Below, piece by piece: positions 36,598 through 47,279 of a stretch of DNA of 64,000 nucleotides. Origin of the DNA: Haliscomenobacter sp. (GTDB lineage Bacteria; Bacteroidota; Bacteroidia; Chitinophagales; Saprospiraceae); the NCBI RefSeq assembly GCF_016718685.1, contig NZ_JADKCX010000010.1:15954-79953 (forward strand), given 5' to 3'. The notes below the pieces were generated by a model. That model saw nothing but the letters and a program-made list of their open reading frames with translations. It was not told the DNA's origin and searched no databases. The translations under genes and the position numbers were made by a program. Position 1 is the stretch's first letter, and the number at the start of each line of letters is the position of its first letter.

Positions 36598-38979
36598 ATG
36601 TACCGCAACTATTTAAAAATCGCCCTGCGCAATCTGCGCAAAAATAAAATTTCTTCCCTCATCAACATCGGCGGCCTGGCTGTAGGTATAGCCGTGGCCA
36701 TGATTATTGGTTTGTGGATTTGGGATGAAGTAACCTACGACCGCTACCATGCCAACTACGAGCGCATCGCTCAGGTGATGCAGCACCAAACCTTCAATGG
36801 GGAAGTGGGCACACAGGTAGCCAATCCTGCGCTCATGGGGGGCGAAATTCGCGACAAATACGGGAGTGATTTCAAATACGTCCTACAATCTTCCTGGAAC
36901 GGCGACCATACTCTGGCTTATCAGGATAAAAAGCTCCTCAAACCAGGGAATTACTTTGAACCAGAAGTAACGGAGATGCTTTCCCTGAACATGCTCCAAG
37001 GCACCCGCGATGGTTTGAAAGAGCCTTACAGCATCTTGTTGTCAGCAAGTGTGGCCAAAGCCTTTTTTGGGGATGCTGACCCGATGGGCAAAATATTCAA
37101 AGTAGACAATCAGGCGGATGTAAAAGTAACCGGGGTATACGAAGACCTGCCACTCAACTCCACCTTCCGCGACATGACCTTTATCCTGCCCTGGAAATTG
37201 TACCTGATCAGCAATCCCTGGGTGGAAGAAATGGAAGGCCCCTGGGGCAGCAATTTTACCCAAACCTTTGCGCAGATCGCCGATCATGCGGAGATGGCGG
37301 CAGTATCGGCCAAAATCAAAAACGTCAAACTGAATAAAGTCGATAAAGAAGAGGCGAGGTACAAACCCGTAGTATTCCTGCACCCCATGTCGCAATGGCA
37401 TTTGTACGAAGAGTTCAAGGACGGCAAAAACATTGGCGGGCGCATTCAGACGGTTTGGCTTTTTGGCATCATTGGGCTCTTTGTGTTGCTTTTGGCCTGC
37501 ATCAATTTTATGAACCTGAGCACTGCCCGTTCCGAAAAACGCGCCAAAGAAGTGGGCATTCGCAAGTCTATTGGCTCGCTGCGTACCCAATTGATTACTC
37601 AATTTTTCAGTGAATCCCTACTCGTAGCGATGTTTGCCTTTGTTTTTTCGATTGTCCTGGTTTTGCTGATGCTGCCCTTTTTTAATGCGGTGGCAGATAA
37701 AAAAATGTCCATTTTGTGGAGTAATCCATTTTTTTGGACCATTGGCATTGTGTTCAGTCTTCTGACTGGTTTGATTGCAGGTACTTACCCGGCCTTTTAC
37801 CTGTCTTCCTTCCAGCCGCTCAAGGTGTTAAAAGGCACCTTTCGGGTAGGGCCTTGGGCTGCTGTTCCGCGTAAAGTGCTGGTTGTCGTGCAATTTACGG
37901 TATCCATCACCCTGATTATCGGCACCGTCATTGTTTTTCGCCAAATTGAATTTGCCAAAAATCGACCCATTGGCTACGAGCGTGATGGTCTGGTCTACAC
38001 GGGAATTACCGAACCCATCTATACCCATTTTGATGCCATCAGCCATGAATTAAAAAGCAGTGGGGCCATTGTGGCCATGACTGGATCTGGCAGTCCTACT
38101 ACCGAGGTTTGGAATACCAACGGCGGCTTCAATTGGGAAGGAAAAGACCCCAACCTGGGCGTGGATTTTCCTAATAATGCCGTCACCCACGACTATGGCA
38201 AAACGGTGGGTTGGAAAATCAAAGCCGGGCGTGACTTCTCCCGGGAATTTGCTTCTGATACTTCGGCCTTCATCCTGAACGAAGCTGCGGTTAAATTCAT
38301 CGGGTTTAAAGAGCCCATCGGCAGTATCCTGGAGTGGAACGATGAGCCTTATCGGGTGATCGGAGTGGTCGAAGACTTGCTGGTGCAATCTCCATATCAA
38401 CCTGTGCGGCCTTCCTTGTTTCACATTGAAACAGGTCAAGCCAATCTGGCCATTTTAAAAATCAACCCTGAACGCAGTCCCAAAGATGCTTTGGGTAAAA
38501 TAACTGCTGTTTTTGCCAAAAATGACCCAGCTTCGGTGTTCAATTTCCAGTTTGTAGATGAGGAATACGCCCAAAAATTCGGTGACGAAGTACGTACAGG
38601 CAAGCTGGCTACTTTTTTTGCCATCCTGGCGGTCTTTATTTCTTGCCTGGGTTTGTTTGGCCTGGCTTCTTTTGTGGCTGAGCAACGCACCAAGGAAATT
38701 GGGGTGCGCAAAGTGCTAGGTGCCACCATTTTAAACGTATGGGGTCTGTTGTCGCGTGAGTTTATTGCTTTGGTGCTCATTTCTTGTCTGCTGGCCATTC
38801 CGCTTAGTTATTACTACCTACACGCCTGGTTACAAAAATACGAATACCGTACCGAGATTTCCTGGTGGATTTTCGCCGTGTCGGTGCTGGGGGCTTTGGC
38901 CATTACCGTTTTAACGGTGAGCTATCAAAGCATTCGGGCTGGGATGATCAATCCGGTGAAGTCATTGCGGAGCGAATAA
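36598..38979 (+). CDS. MacB/FtsX-type ABC transporter permease 1 (no ATPase)
   Basis: I start at the ATG at 36598 (MYRNYLKIALRNLRKNK), since every copy in this cluster begins in this way; 793 residues. Layout: one N-terminal helix (INIGGLAVGIAVAMIIGLWI), a large periplasmic MacB-like domain, an FtsX four-helix core with NLSTARSEKRAKEVGIRK, a second periplasmic domain, and a final FtsX core with EQRTKEIGVRKVLGA. It ends NPVKSLRSE. It has no ATP-binding domain, and no ATPase or adaptor gene is adjacent. It is nearest to permeases 2 and 4. Function is probably mechanotransmission or efflux across the inner membrane, but the substrate is unknown. Confidence 0.9.
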   Translation: MYRNYLKIALRNLRKNKISSLINIGGLAVGIAVAMIIGLWIWDEVTYDRYHANYERIAQVMQHQTFNGEVGTQVANPALMGGEIRDKYGSDFKYVLQSSWNGDHTLAYQDKKLLKPGNYFEPEVTEMLSLNMLQGTRDGLKEPYSILLSASVAKAFFGDADPMGKIFKVDNQADVKVTGVYEDLPLNSTFRDMTFILPWKLYLISNPWVEEMEGPWGSNFTQTFAQIADHAEMAAVSAKIKNVKLNKVDKEEARYKPVVFLHPMSQWHLYEEFKDGKNIGGRIQTVWLFGIIGLFVLLLACINFMNLSTARSEKRAKEVGIRKSIGSLRTQLITQFFSESLLVAMFAFVFSIVLVLLMLPFFNAVADKKMSILWSNPFFWTIGIVFSLLTGLIAGTYPAFYLSSFQPLKVLKGTFRVGPWAAVPRKVLVVVQFTVSITLIIGTVIVFRQIEFAKNRPIGYERDGLVYTGITEPIYTHFDAISHELKSSGAIVAMTGSGSPTTEVWNTNGGFNWEGKDPNLGVDFPNNAVTHDYGKTVGWKIKAGRDFSREFASDTSAFILNEAAVKFIGFKEPIGSILEWNDEPYRVIGVVEDLLVQSPYQPVRPSLFHIETGQANLAILKINPERSPKDALGKITAVFAKNDPASVFNFQFVDEEYAQKFGDEVRTGKLATFFAILAVFISCLGLFGLASFVAEQRTKEIGVRKVLGATILNVWGLLSREFIALVLISCLLAIPLSYYYLHAWLQKYEYRTEISWWIFAVSVLGALAITVLTVSYQSIRAGMINPVKSLRSE

Positions 38980-39023
38980 AATACCATCACCTGATCTATT
39001 TTTTAATTGTCAACCCAACAAGT

Positions 39024-41447
39024 ATGTTTAAAAATAATTTCCTGATTGCACTGCGCAGTCTTTCCAAGAACAAGATTTCGTCTTTCATCAACATTGCTGG
39101 TCTGGCCGTGGGCATGGCCGTGGCGATGCTGATTGGATTGTGGATTTGGGATGAACTGTCTTATGACCAATACCACCCCAACTACGAACGCATCGCCCAG
39201 GTGATGCAGCACCAAACTTTCAATGGCCATCAAGGTACCGAATCCTCCATTCCGATTCCGCTGGAGTCAGAATTGCGCAGCAAATACGGCCACAACTTCA
39301 AGTACCTGGCCATGGCCAGTTGGCAAGGGGAACATATTTTGAGCCATGGGGAAAAAATGATCACCCAGGAAGGCAACTACATGGACAAGGACATCACCAA
39401 AATTTTGTCTTTACCCATGTTGAAAGGCACCCATGAAGGCTTGAATGAACTCAACTCGGTGCTGATTTCTCAATCTACCGCCCAGGCCCTTTTTGGCGAA
39501 GCCGAGCCGATGGGGAAAATGATCAAAATAGACAATAGCCAGGAAGTGAAAGTGACCGGAGTGTATGCCGATTTACCGTTCAACACCACTTTTCACGACT
39601 TACATTTCATTGCACCCTGGGCCTTGTATGTCTCTACGCAGGAATGGGTCAGAAATGCCCGTGATCAAAACCAATGGGGCAACAACTCCTTCCAGTTGTT
39701 TGCCGAAATTGCTGATCAGGCCGATATGGCGCAGCTCAGCGCCAAAATCAAAAATGTCAAATACGACAAAGTAGATAAGGACGAGAAAAAATTCAAAGCC
39801 GAAATTTTCCTGCACCCCATGAAAGATTGGCACCTGAATTCTAACTGGGAAGAGGGCGTACAAACGGGTGGATTTATGCAATACGTAAGGCTGTTTGCCA
39901 TCGTGGGGATTTTTGTTTTGCTCCTGGCCTGTATCAACTTTATGAACCTGAGTACGGCGCGCAGCGAAAAACGCGCCAAGGAGGTCGGTATTCGCAAAAC
40001 CATCGGTTCGCTGCGGGGGCAACTCATCCGGCAATTCTTCAGTGAATCTTTCCTGGTGGTTTGTTTTGCTTTTGCCCTGGCGGTGGTGTTTATCCTGCTG
40101 GTTTTGCCCTGGTTCAACGAGGTGGCCGACAAAAAAATGCATTTCCCTTGGGCAGAACCCGTGTTTTGGTTGTCCAGCTTGGGCTTTATGCTTTTTACCG
40201 GCCTGGTAGCGGGCAGTTATCCCGCCTTTTACCTTTCCTCTTTTCAGCCCATCAAGGTCTTGAAAGGCACCTTTAAAGCGGGGCGTTTTGCTTCCATCCC
40301 CCGCAAAGCCCTGGTGGTGATGCAATTCACCATTTCGGTTACCTTCATCATTGGTACGATCATCGTGTACCAACAAATTCAGCACACCAAAAACCGTCCA
40401 CTCGGCTACGACAACAAGGGCATCCTCATGATCCAGATGACCTCGCCGGATTTTTCTGGCAAGTTCGACTTACTGCGCAATGAGCTAAAAACCAATGGTA
40501 CCATTGTAGAAATGGCTGAATCTTCTAGCCCATTGACGGCGGTTTGGTCCAACAATGGAGGCTTCAATTGGGAAGGAAAAGACCCCAGCCTGGATGCAGA
40601 ATTTGCGACCATTCGGGTTACGCACGATTTTGGTCAAACGGTGGGTTGGCAATTTACCCAGGGCCGTGATTTTTCCAGAGATTTTTCCACAGATTCCTCC
40701 TCGCTGGTGATCAATGAGGCGGCGGTGAAATTCATGAACCTGGATCAGCCCATCGGTAAAAAAGTGGACTGGAACGACGAAGATTTCACCATCGTGGGGG
40801 TCATCAAAGACATGGTGATGCAATCGCCTTACGATCCGGTCAAACAAACCATCTACCTGATCAATTATGAAAATGTCAGTTGGATCAATCTGAAATTGAA
40901 CCCTGCCAAAAGCGCCAGTGCATCGCTGGCCAGTGTGAGGGAGGCTTTTAAAAAATACATTCCAGCGGTACCCTTTGATTACAAATTTGCCGATGAAACG
41001 TTTAATGAAAAATTTGAGGCCGAGGAACGGGTAGGCACGCTGGCTGCCGCTTTTGCTGGCCTTGCGGTGTTCATCTCTTGCCTGGGTTTGTTTGGCCTGG
41101 CCTCTTTTGCAGCGGAGCAGCGCACCAAAGAAATTGGCATTCGTAAGGTGTTAGGCGCTTCGGTCAACAACCTATGGGGTTTGTTGTCGCGTGATTTTGT
41201 GGTGCTGGTGTTGATCTCCTGTGTGTTGGCTGTGCCGATCGCTTATTACTATTTGCACGGCTGGCTGCAACAGTACCAATACCGGACGGAGATTTCCTGG
41301 TGGGTATTTGGGTTTGCGGCGCTGGGCGCAGTGGCGATTACTTTGCTGACGGTGAGTTTTCAGGCGATCCGGGCAGCGACGATTAATCCGGTGAAGTCGC
41401 TGCGGAGTGAGAAAACTAAGGTGCTCCTTAGGTTTTTGAGGTGGTGA
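39024..41447 (+). CDS. MacB/FtsX-type ABC transporter permease 2, extended C-terminus
   Basis: Start at the ATG 39024 (MFKNNFLIALRSLSKNK), 807 residues. It has the same layout as permease 1 and near-identical motifs (NLSTARSEKRAKEVGIRK, EQRTKEIGIRKVLGA). It follows permease 1 by 44 bases, so the two are probably cotranscribed. The usual end NPVKSLRSE is followed by eleven additional residues, KTKVLLRFLRW, before a stop inside the repeat at 41410-41490. The stop codon used by its paralogues is missing, so the repeat appears to have replaced the gene's end. Confidence 0.88.
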   Translation: MFKNNFLIALRSLSKNKISSFINIAGLAVGMAVAMLIGLWIWDELSYDQYHPNYERIAQVMQHQTFNGHQGTESSIPIPLESELRSKYGHNFKYLAMASWQGEHILSHGEKMITQEGNYMDKDITKILSLPMLKGTHEGLNELNSVLISQSTAQALFGEAEPMGKMIKIDNSQEVKVTGVYADLPFNTTFHDLHFIAPWALYVSTQEWVRNARDQNQWGNNSFQLFAEIADQADMAQLSAKIKNVKYDKVDKDEKKFKAEIFLHPMKDWHLNSNWEEGVQTGGFMQYVRLFAIVGIFVLLLACINFMNLSTARSEKRAKEVGIRKTIGSLRGQLIRQFFSESFLVVCFAFALAVVFILLVLPWFNEVADKKMHFPWAEPVFWLSSLGFMLFTGLVAGSYPAFYLSSFQPIKVLKGTFKAGRFASIPRKALVVMQFTISVTFIIGTIIVYQQIQHTKNRPLGYDNKGILMIQMTSPDFSGKFDLLRNELKTNGTIVEMAESSSPLTAVWSNNGGFNWEGKDPSLDAEFATIRVTHDFGQTVGWQFTQGRDFSRDFSTDSSSLVINEAAVKFMNLDQPIGKKVDWNDEDFTIVGVIKDMVMQSPYDPVKQTIYLINYENVSWINLKLNPAKSASASLASVREAFKKYIPAVPFDYKFADETFNEKFEAEERVGTLAAAFAGLAVFISCLGLFGLASFAAEQRTKEIGIRKVLGASVNNLWGLLSRDFVVLVLISCVLAVPIAYYYLHGWLQQYQYRTEISWWVFGFAALGAVAITLLTVSFQAIRAATINPVKSLRSEKTKVLLRFLRW

Positions 41448-41490
41448 AAGATTATCCTGCTAGGCAGGTTTTTCACCACCTCAGAAACCT
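41410..41490. repeat. hairpin repeat that supplies the end of permease 2
   Basis: The left arm 41430-41449 (AGGTTTTTGAGGTGGTGAAA) pairs with 41471-41490 at 19 of 20 positions; inside is a smaller CCTGC-TAG-GCAGG hairpin. Related sequence occurs at 16-60. It may act as a terminator, although it lacks a T-tract. Confidence 0.55.
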
Positions 41491-41535
41491 GAGAAACTTA
41501 AGCAATCACCTCAGCAGTTAGCGAGCCGACGGCGT

Positions 41536-42320
41536 TCAGCAATAGGCCCCGGTCCAAGCGAACGGAAAACTCAAATTCCGCGTAGTGCCATCCGTATATT
41601 GCACCTTGTACTTGTAGGCCGTCTCGGAGATCCTTGTTTTTAGCTTTTTCTGAAAAGCGGCAAAACCCTCATCGTCATACATTTTTCGGCCATCTGAGGA
41701 CATTGGGTAGAATTCCGCCGCCGTGTAGATTTTTTCGTGTTTCAGATAAACGGGCTCGGCTTTGCGGCCAGCCACAGTGGCTACTCTGGATAAAGTCAGC
41801 TGTTGCAGGGTTTTGCTGGAATCTATGCCGACCCCTACGAAGGCCGACTGTGGCAAGGCTTGTACTTCCATGCGTTCGGGATATTGGTGGTAATAAGCCT
41901 CCACCTTCGTGGTCCAGGCTTCGTGTTTATCCCCGGGGCCGGGGAATGGCAATTCCCACCTCGGGCGTGTGCAGGAGGATGTAGGTGTTCAGGATGTCGT
42001 GTCGCTTCAGTGCCAGGCTTTTGTCGGGCGTGGGCTTCGAGCATGTGGCTGTGGACTTCCACCTCGGTCAAATGTTGACCCATGGCTACCTTCGCCAAAT
42101 CGAGCACAAGTTCCTGGCCGTCCATCTCATTTCTGACCAAGGGCCCTGTACCCGTAAGTCGAAAAATTGCAGAGTCGATGGCCGCAGGATGTAGATTCTG
42201 CAATTGTACGCGCAATTCACCCTCCTGAGCATTGAGGTAGATCGATTCGTACTGTTCAGCGCAGAACATAAGCATAAAGGACAATGTCATGGACATTGCC
42301 AAAGTTGTAGGTTTTATCAT
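41536..42320 (-). pseudogene. lipoprotein of unknown function, two indels
   Basis: Begins MIKPTTLAMSMTLSFMLMFC, a lipid-signal-like start. Three frames follow each other: to about 42033 (DLAKVAMGQHLTEVEVHSHM), then TPDKSLALKRHDILNTYILL ending HTPEVGIAIPR near 41950, then PGDKHEAWTTKVEAYYHQYP to the stop at 41536. Removing one C at each of two C-runs (near 42031 and 41940) yields about 260 residues. No domain recognised. It lies on the opposite strand to the permeases, next to the LytTR gene on the same strand. Confidence 0.55.
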
Positions 42321-42479
42321 GGCAGAGTAAAAAGGACTAAGAGCTTGTCCAACAAAAAATTAAACAGGCTCTATTGGTTTTTAAAAAGGACTGAATAAAT
42401 AACTAACTATTAAACCTGCCAAATTTAATTTCTGTTTGCGAGAAAGGGCACTGATTTTTGTCAATGATTTCAATCCCTG

Positions 42480-43203
42480 TCAAGGTTTTTTCAATAACCT
42501 ATCTTTTACCACTTTTTCAAGCACCACCTCGCGCAAGTTTCGGCTGATGGGAATACTGGTCCCCGCAATGAACAACTCGTGGTTTTCGATGCTGTCAATT
42601 TTGGAGGAGGAAACGATATAGGATTTGTGCACCCGAATGAATTGCCCGGCATCCAGGTTTTCTTCTACTGTTTTGAGGCATAGAGTGAGGTAGCGGCCTT
42701 TTCGGTAAAAATGGAGACGTAGTTTTGCATGGTCTTGCGCATAGAGCAACTCGTGCAGGTAAATTTTTTCGTACTTGTTTTCGCAGCGGATGAAAAAATA
42801 AGCGGACTTTCTTCCGGGGTGCTTGTATTTTCTTGGTTTGGCCTGCTGTAGGTTGTACTGTTTTTTGGCTTTGTTGACGGCTTTAAAAAGCGGTTGAAGG
42901 TGATGGGTTTACCAAATAGTCAACAACGTCAAGAAAGCCTTCCAGTGCATAATTTGGAAAGGCCGTCGTGATGATAACCATGGGTAGGTCGGATTTGATT
43001 TTCAAAAAATCCAGTCCACTCATAAATGGCATCTGAATGTCCAGGAAAATCAAATCCACTGGCTCTGTTTCCAGAAACTTGTTTAGTTCGAGCGGGTTTT
43101 CACAAATGCCCTGTACCTGCAAAAAATCCAATACCTCAATGTATTGCAGCAGGCCATCGCGGGCCAGGGGTTCATCGTCCACCACGACACATTTCAGGCT
43201 CAT
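42480..43203 (-). pseudogene. LytTR-family response regulator, about four indels
   Basis: Receiver domain (MSLKCVVVDDEPLARDGLLQ; phospho-acceptor Asp in VDLIFLDIQMPFMSGLDFL; Lys in LVKP after correction) followed by a LytTR DNA-binding domain (NYVSIFTEKGRYLTLCLKTV, QFIRVHKSYIVSSSKIDSIE). Frame changes are implied at about 42906 (missing A), about 42886 (missing T), about 42731 (extra C) and about 42709 (missing A); the last two compensate each other within 30 bases. Corrected length is about 241 residues, the norm. It partners the histidine kinase gene directly upstream, overlapping by 4 bases, and may control the permeases. Confidence 0.8.
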
Positions 43204-44309
43204 ATCAGTACAGACTTAGAGGTTCGGCTATTTTGCAAAGCGATGCTCAATTGGACGCAGTAACGCCGTTCCTCATTCGTGATGTCGAGTTGGTAATTTT
43301 CGGGATACAGCAATTCCAGGCGGCGGCGTACATTTTTGAGCCCAATGCCCTGGTAGGCGTGCTCGTTGAGCACGGTGTTTTTTTGCCCGGAGCTGCTATT
43401 TTCGATTTCAAATTGTAGCACCTGATCCTTCACACTGAGGGCAATCCGAATGTAATTGGGCTGATTTTTTCCTTTTGACACGTGTTTAAAAGCGTTTTCC
43501 ACAAAAGGCATCAAGATAAAGTGCAATTTAAAGACTGGGTGCCATTTTATCCACTTCCAAATTGGATCTGGGTTTGTTTTTCATCCACTCCAGGTTTTCC
43601 AACTGGATAAAATCCTCCATAAACTTAATCTCCTTGTCCAGGCCAATGTCTTTGTTCGTTGCACTCGTACAATTGGTAACGCAACAAATCGGAAAAGGTG
43701 GCCAGGAATCTGAGGCGAGATCAGGATTTTTATGGATCAAGACAAAAAATAGAATTGATGGTATTGAATAAAATGGGGGGGTTGAACTTTGCGATTTCAG
43801 GAATTTCAATTCAGTTTCAGTTTTTCTTTCTCCAACATGCGTTGTTTTTGGTCGGCCTGTATCCAGTTCTTGGCCAACTTGATGCTCATAGCCAGGGTCA
43901 TGCTGGCTGCCGTTGAGGACAGGGCGTTAACGCAGTAAATTTCCCAGTAATCTTGGGGTGAGCGGTTATACAATTGTTCAAAACTCAAATCTGATAAATA
44001 GGCGCTCACATAATACCCACTCGTGACACCTATCCCGGTCAGGGCGATGGTGCCCAAGACCAGCCCAAGGTAAAGCAGGTATTGCCCCCGGTATAAAAAA
44101 CGTGGGATGAAAAAATAGAGGTTTAAATAGGCACCAATGGCCTGAAAAATCACATAAAACAAAAACTTGGTGGAATAAGCGGAATGGAAAATGTGGTCAA
44201 ACACGGTGCTGATGCTCCCGATGTTGATGGTCCACCAGATGATGTGGTAAGTGAACCAAAACGGAATGTGGTACAACTTGTATTTGATGATCCAGGACTT
44301 TACAGACAT
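43200..44309 (-). pseudogene. LytS-type sensor histidine kinase, several indels
   Basis: Four N-terminal membrane helices (WIIKYKLYHIPFWFTYHIIW to about residue 150), then a kinase region. The H-box is only readable by switching frame: KFLKSQ...FNPHFLFNTINSI is expected, whereas the read has a C/G run (43775-43781) through it. The ATPase domain is intact in the last piece (HFILMPFVENAFKHVSKGKN, GIGLKNVRRRLELLYPENYQ). At least six frame changes lie between 43554 and 43826. Corrected length is about 369 residues. His-kinase family PF06580, partner of the LytTR gene. The damage level is higher than elsewhere. Confidence 0.75.
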
Positions 44310-44511
44310 GCTCCAGCGTTTTAATCCGTGCTAAAATCGTGGTCAAACTTCACCGTTAACAGGAGAGTTGATGAATGGTATGAAAAAATTGACGAAATGC
44401 ATTTGAGGTACTCAAATGCCCGACTAGCATTTGATCAAGTCGCAAACACCGTTGGTCAATGTAAATTTCTCTTCAAAAAAGCGCAGTTATTTGGCTGGAA
44501 ATTGCACAAAT

Positions 44512-46945
44512 ATGCGCCTCAATTGTCTTCACCTGCTGTTGTTTTTTTTGCTAGCCAATTCTGCCTCTGCCCAAATCAATGGTCGCGTAATCGATCAAAC
44601 TGGTGTCGCACTCCCCTTTGTAAACGTAATCCTGCACCAGGCCGCCGACAGCTCCTTTATCGCGGGTACGAATAGCGATGAAAACGGGGCTTTTGCCTTG
44701 TCGATACCCCATGCAGGGCGATTCATCATTGGGTTGAGCAGCATCGGCCATCAGGCATTTTTTTCAAACCCGATCGAAATCAGAAGCACTTCCGCAAAAC
44801 TGGACTTGGGAGATTTGCAACTCCTTGAAGCAGTCAATGCCTTGGAAGGAATAGAAATTACCGCCAAAAAAGACCTCATCCAGATCACGCCCCTGGGCAA
44901 AGTGATCAACGTACAAGGTAGCATGATGAGCCAGGGCAGTTCGGCGCTGCAAATCCTGGAACGTATCCCCGGCTTGAGCATCGATTACCGCAACAATACC
45001 CTCATGCTGAACGGCCAAAGCGGCGTGTCCATCCTGATCAATGGCCGTGCAGTTCGTTTGCCACTCGCCGAAGTAATGGCCATGCTCAGCGGCATGAGCG
45101 GCGACAACATTGAAAAAATTGAACTCATCACCTCGCCCACTGCGCAATACGATGCAGAAGGGGGCGCGGGCCTGATCAACATTGTACTCAAAAAAAACGC
45201 CGCCGAAGGCACCCAATTGAGCCTGAGTTCAAGCCTGGGGTATGGTTGGCGCGAAAAAGCATCGACCAGCCTTAACTTGATGCATGGCCACAAAAACCTG
45301 AACTACCAACTTGGTTATGCTTTTTTGCACGATGGCAGCATCTCCAACTGGCACGCGATAGGTTCACAAAATGTACCTTCCCTGGGGGGCTACAACGAAG
45401 CGGACTTTTACAGCGCCACACAAAACCGTAAAAATGCCCATAACTTTTCGCTGGGTTTTGAACAAAAAATCGGCTCCAAAACGCTCTGGGAGGCCAGTTG
45501 AATTACGCTTACACCAATACCCGGCCGGAAGTGTTCAACGATGCGACTTACGATTTCAGCGATGGCTTGCATTTACACCTCTTGCTGAATTCCAGGGGCA
45601 ACAGCGTTGGGCGCAATGCTCAAACGGCGCTGTTTTTTGAAAAGCAGTTGGCGACGCACTCTTAACTAAACCTAGCCTTGAGTTTCCTGTACTTTAAAAA
45701 TGATAACCCCAATCTGATCAACACCACTTATCTGGATGAAAATGACCAGGAAATCCAGCCCGCAGGCCGGGTCTTTGCACAAGGCAACCGGGGAACCAGC
45801 CTTTCCAACATCAAAATAGGGGTATTCAAAGCGGATTTTAGCCATCAGCTCAAGGAACCCTGACCCTGACATGGCCTGAAAGGCAGTTTTGCCCACAACA
45901 AAAACAACAGCAAAATTGAAAGCCAGGGAGAACGATGAATGGGTTTGGACCTCGCTCCCAAAACACCTCGTGGGCACGGAAGGATTGTGGCCGCCTACAG
46001 TTCCTTCAATTGGCGCATCCATGCCAAGACCAGTTTGACCGGCGGCCTGCGCTATGAGTTTTGGCAACGGGCCTTCAATGACCAGCAGGCAGCGCGGCAG
46101 TTCAGTCAGTTGTTTCCCAGCCTACATTTTAGCCATAAACCGTCCGAAGCTACCACGCTGGTGCTGAATTACACCCGCCGAATCAGCCGACCCGCTTACA
46201 ACGACTTGGCAACGAACTTGATGTACAACGATCCCATTTCGGTGTTTACGGGGAACCCGGCTTTAAAACCAACTTTGAGTCAGGCGCTCAAGGTAGAATT
46301 TAGCCTGAAAGGAAAAAGCATTGGTCTGGTGTTTCAGCGGATGAAAACCCCATCGTGCGTTACCAAATCAGCACCAACCCGGCCCAGAAATTTACCTCGT
46401 TTCGCCACAAAACATGGCCTACCAAAACAGCATCAACCTGAATGGGAATTTCCCTATACAACTTTCCAAAACTGGAAATTGAGTGTGGGGCTACCTTAGC
46501 GCAGCGAAAATTTCAGTTGACGCACACGCCCCAAATGACTACTCACAGCTATTTGGCCTATAATTTTTCCATCAATCAGACGCTCAAATTGCCCCACAAT
46601 TACGAGCTTGAACTGAATGCCTGGCACAATGGCAGTCAATTCGACGGTGCAACCAGAATTTCGGATTTTGGGATGGTCAACCTGGGCATTGGCAAAAAAC
46701 TGAATCGGGACAGAGGCACGCTACAGTTGACGGTTACGGATTTGCTAAAAACCATGCGGCTTAGTGCTTACATCGGTCATTTGACGCCCTTGGTTTTTCA
46801 ACTGCGTAGTGTGTCCAATTACCGCAGTGAATCGGCCTGGGCGCGGATTTTCAGGCTGAGTTATTCCCGGAATTTTGGGAATGTGCTGAACAAGGAGAAA
46901 CGGAAATCGGGGGCGGATGAGGAAAGGGAAAGGGTGCGTGAGTGA
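44512..46945 (+). pseudogene. TonB-dependent-receptor-like outer-membrane protein, degraded
   Basis: Start at the ATG 44512 (MRLNCLHLLLFFLLANSASA, signal peptide). Residues 22-110 are a carboxypeptidase-like domain (INGRVIDQTGVALPFVNVIL); then a plug (VINVQGSMMSQGSSALQILE, YDAEGGAGLINIVLKKNAAE) and an outer-membrane beta-barrel. The frame breaks at about 45499, at an in-frame TAA near 45664, at TGAs around 45862-45868, again near 45936 and at two or more places after 46330. The last piece begins near 46442 and ends at 46945. This many lesions, including in-frame stops, goes beyond one homopolymer error. It is divergent from the kinase gene, so it may be a regulated partner. Confidence 0.75.
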
Positions 46946-47279
46946 TAACGCATTGATTTAACCCCGAAGGGGTGATATGATTATAGAAAATAGGTATAAG
47001 CGGTGAGTTAGAACCCCGAAGGGGTGGCATTATTAAAATGGTAAGACCATGATCAAATAATGCCACCCCTTCGGGGTTTTTCTTTATGGACAAACACGGT
47101 TGTTTTTCTATAATCATATCACCCCTTCGGGGTTGAGGTCATTTTGTTCATCCGCGTACAAACAATGTCCATTATCGAACGGCTTTATTAAGTTTGAAAA
47201 TTTCAAAATACTAAAAATCAGCCGCTTATGTTTTTGGCACGTCTTATGCGCAAGCTATTTGAACCAACGCACAATGGCC
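46946..47279. other. intergenic region with nested palindromes
   Basis: 334 bases without a gene. They contain the palindromic element at 46960-47134, and the perfect TTTGAAA-A-TTTCAAA dyad at 47193-47207 upstream of permease 3. Confidence 0.7.
46960..47134. repeat. nested palindromic element with AACCCCGAAGGGGT units
   Basis: Four copies of AACCCCGAAGGGGT or its inverse. The outer pair continues as GATATGATTATAGAAAA (from 46960) against the complementary arm ending at 47134; the inner pair continues as GGCATTATT (from 47012) against 47055-47078. Each is near-perfect, so the element can fold as a stem within a stem. It is non-coding. Confidence 0.75.

Noticed and set aside
36556..36598. Sigma-54-like promoter (TTGGTAC-N5-TTGG) before permease 1
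   Set aside because: The -12 element lacks the required GC, and no such motif recurs before the other permeases.
39600..40385. Long open frames opposite real genes (for example 607-1062 minus, 5093-5632 plus, 7881-8522 plus, 9326-9985 plus, 15643-16218 plus, 18707-19300 minus, 39600-40385 minus, 48620-49423 minus, 53021-53686 plus)
   Set aside because: Each lies antisense to a gene with clear domains and motifs, and the translations have no signal, fold or family features of their own.
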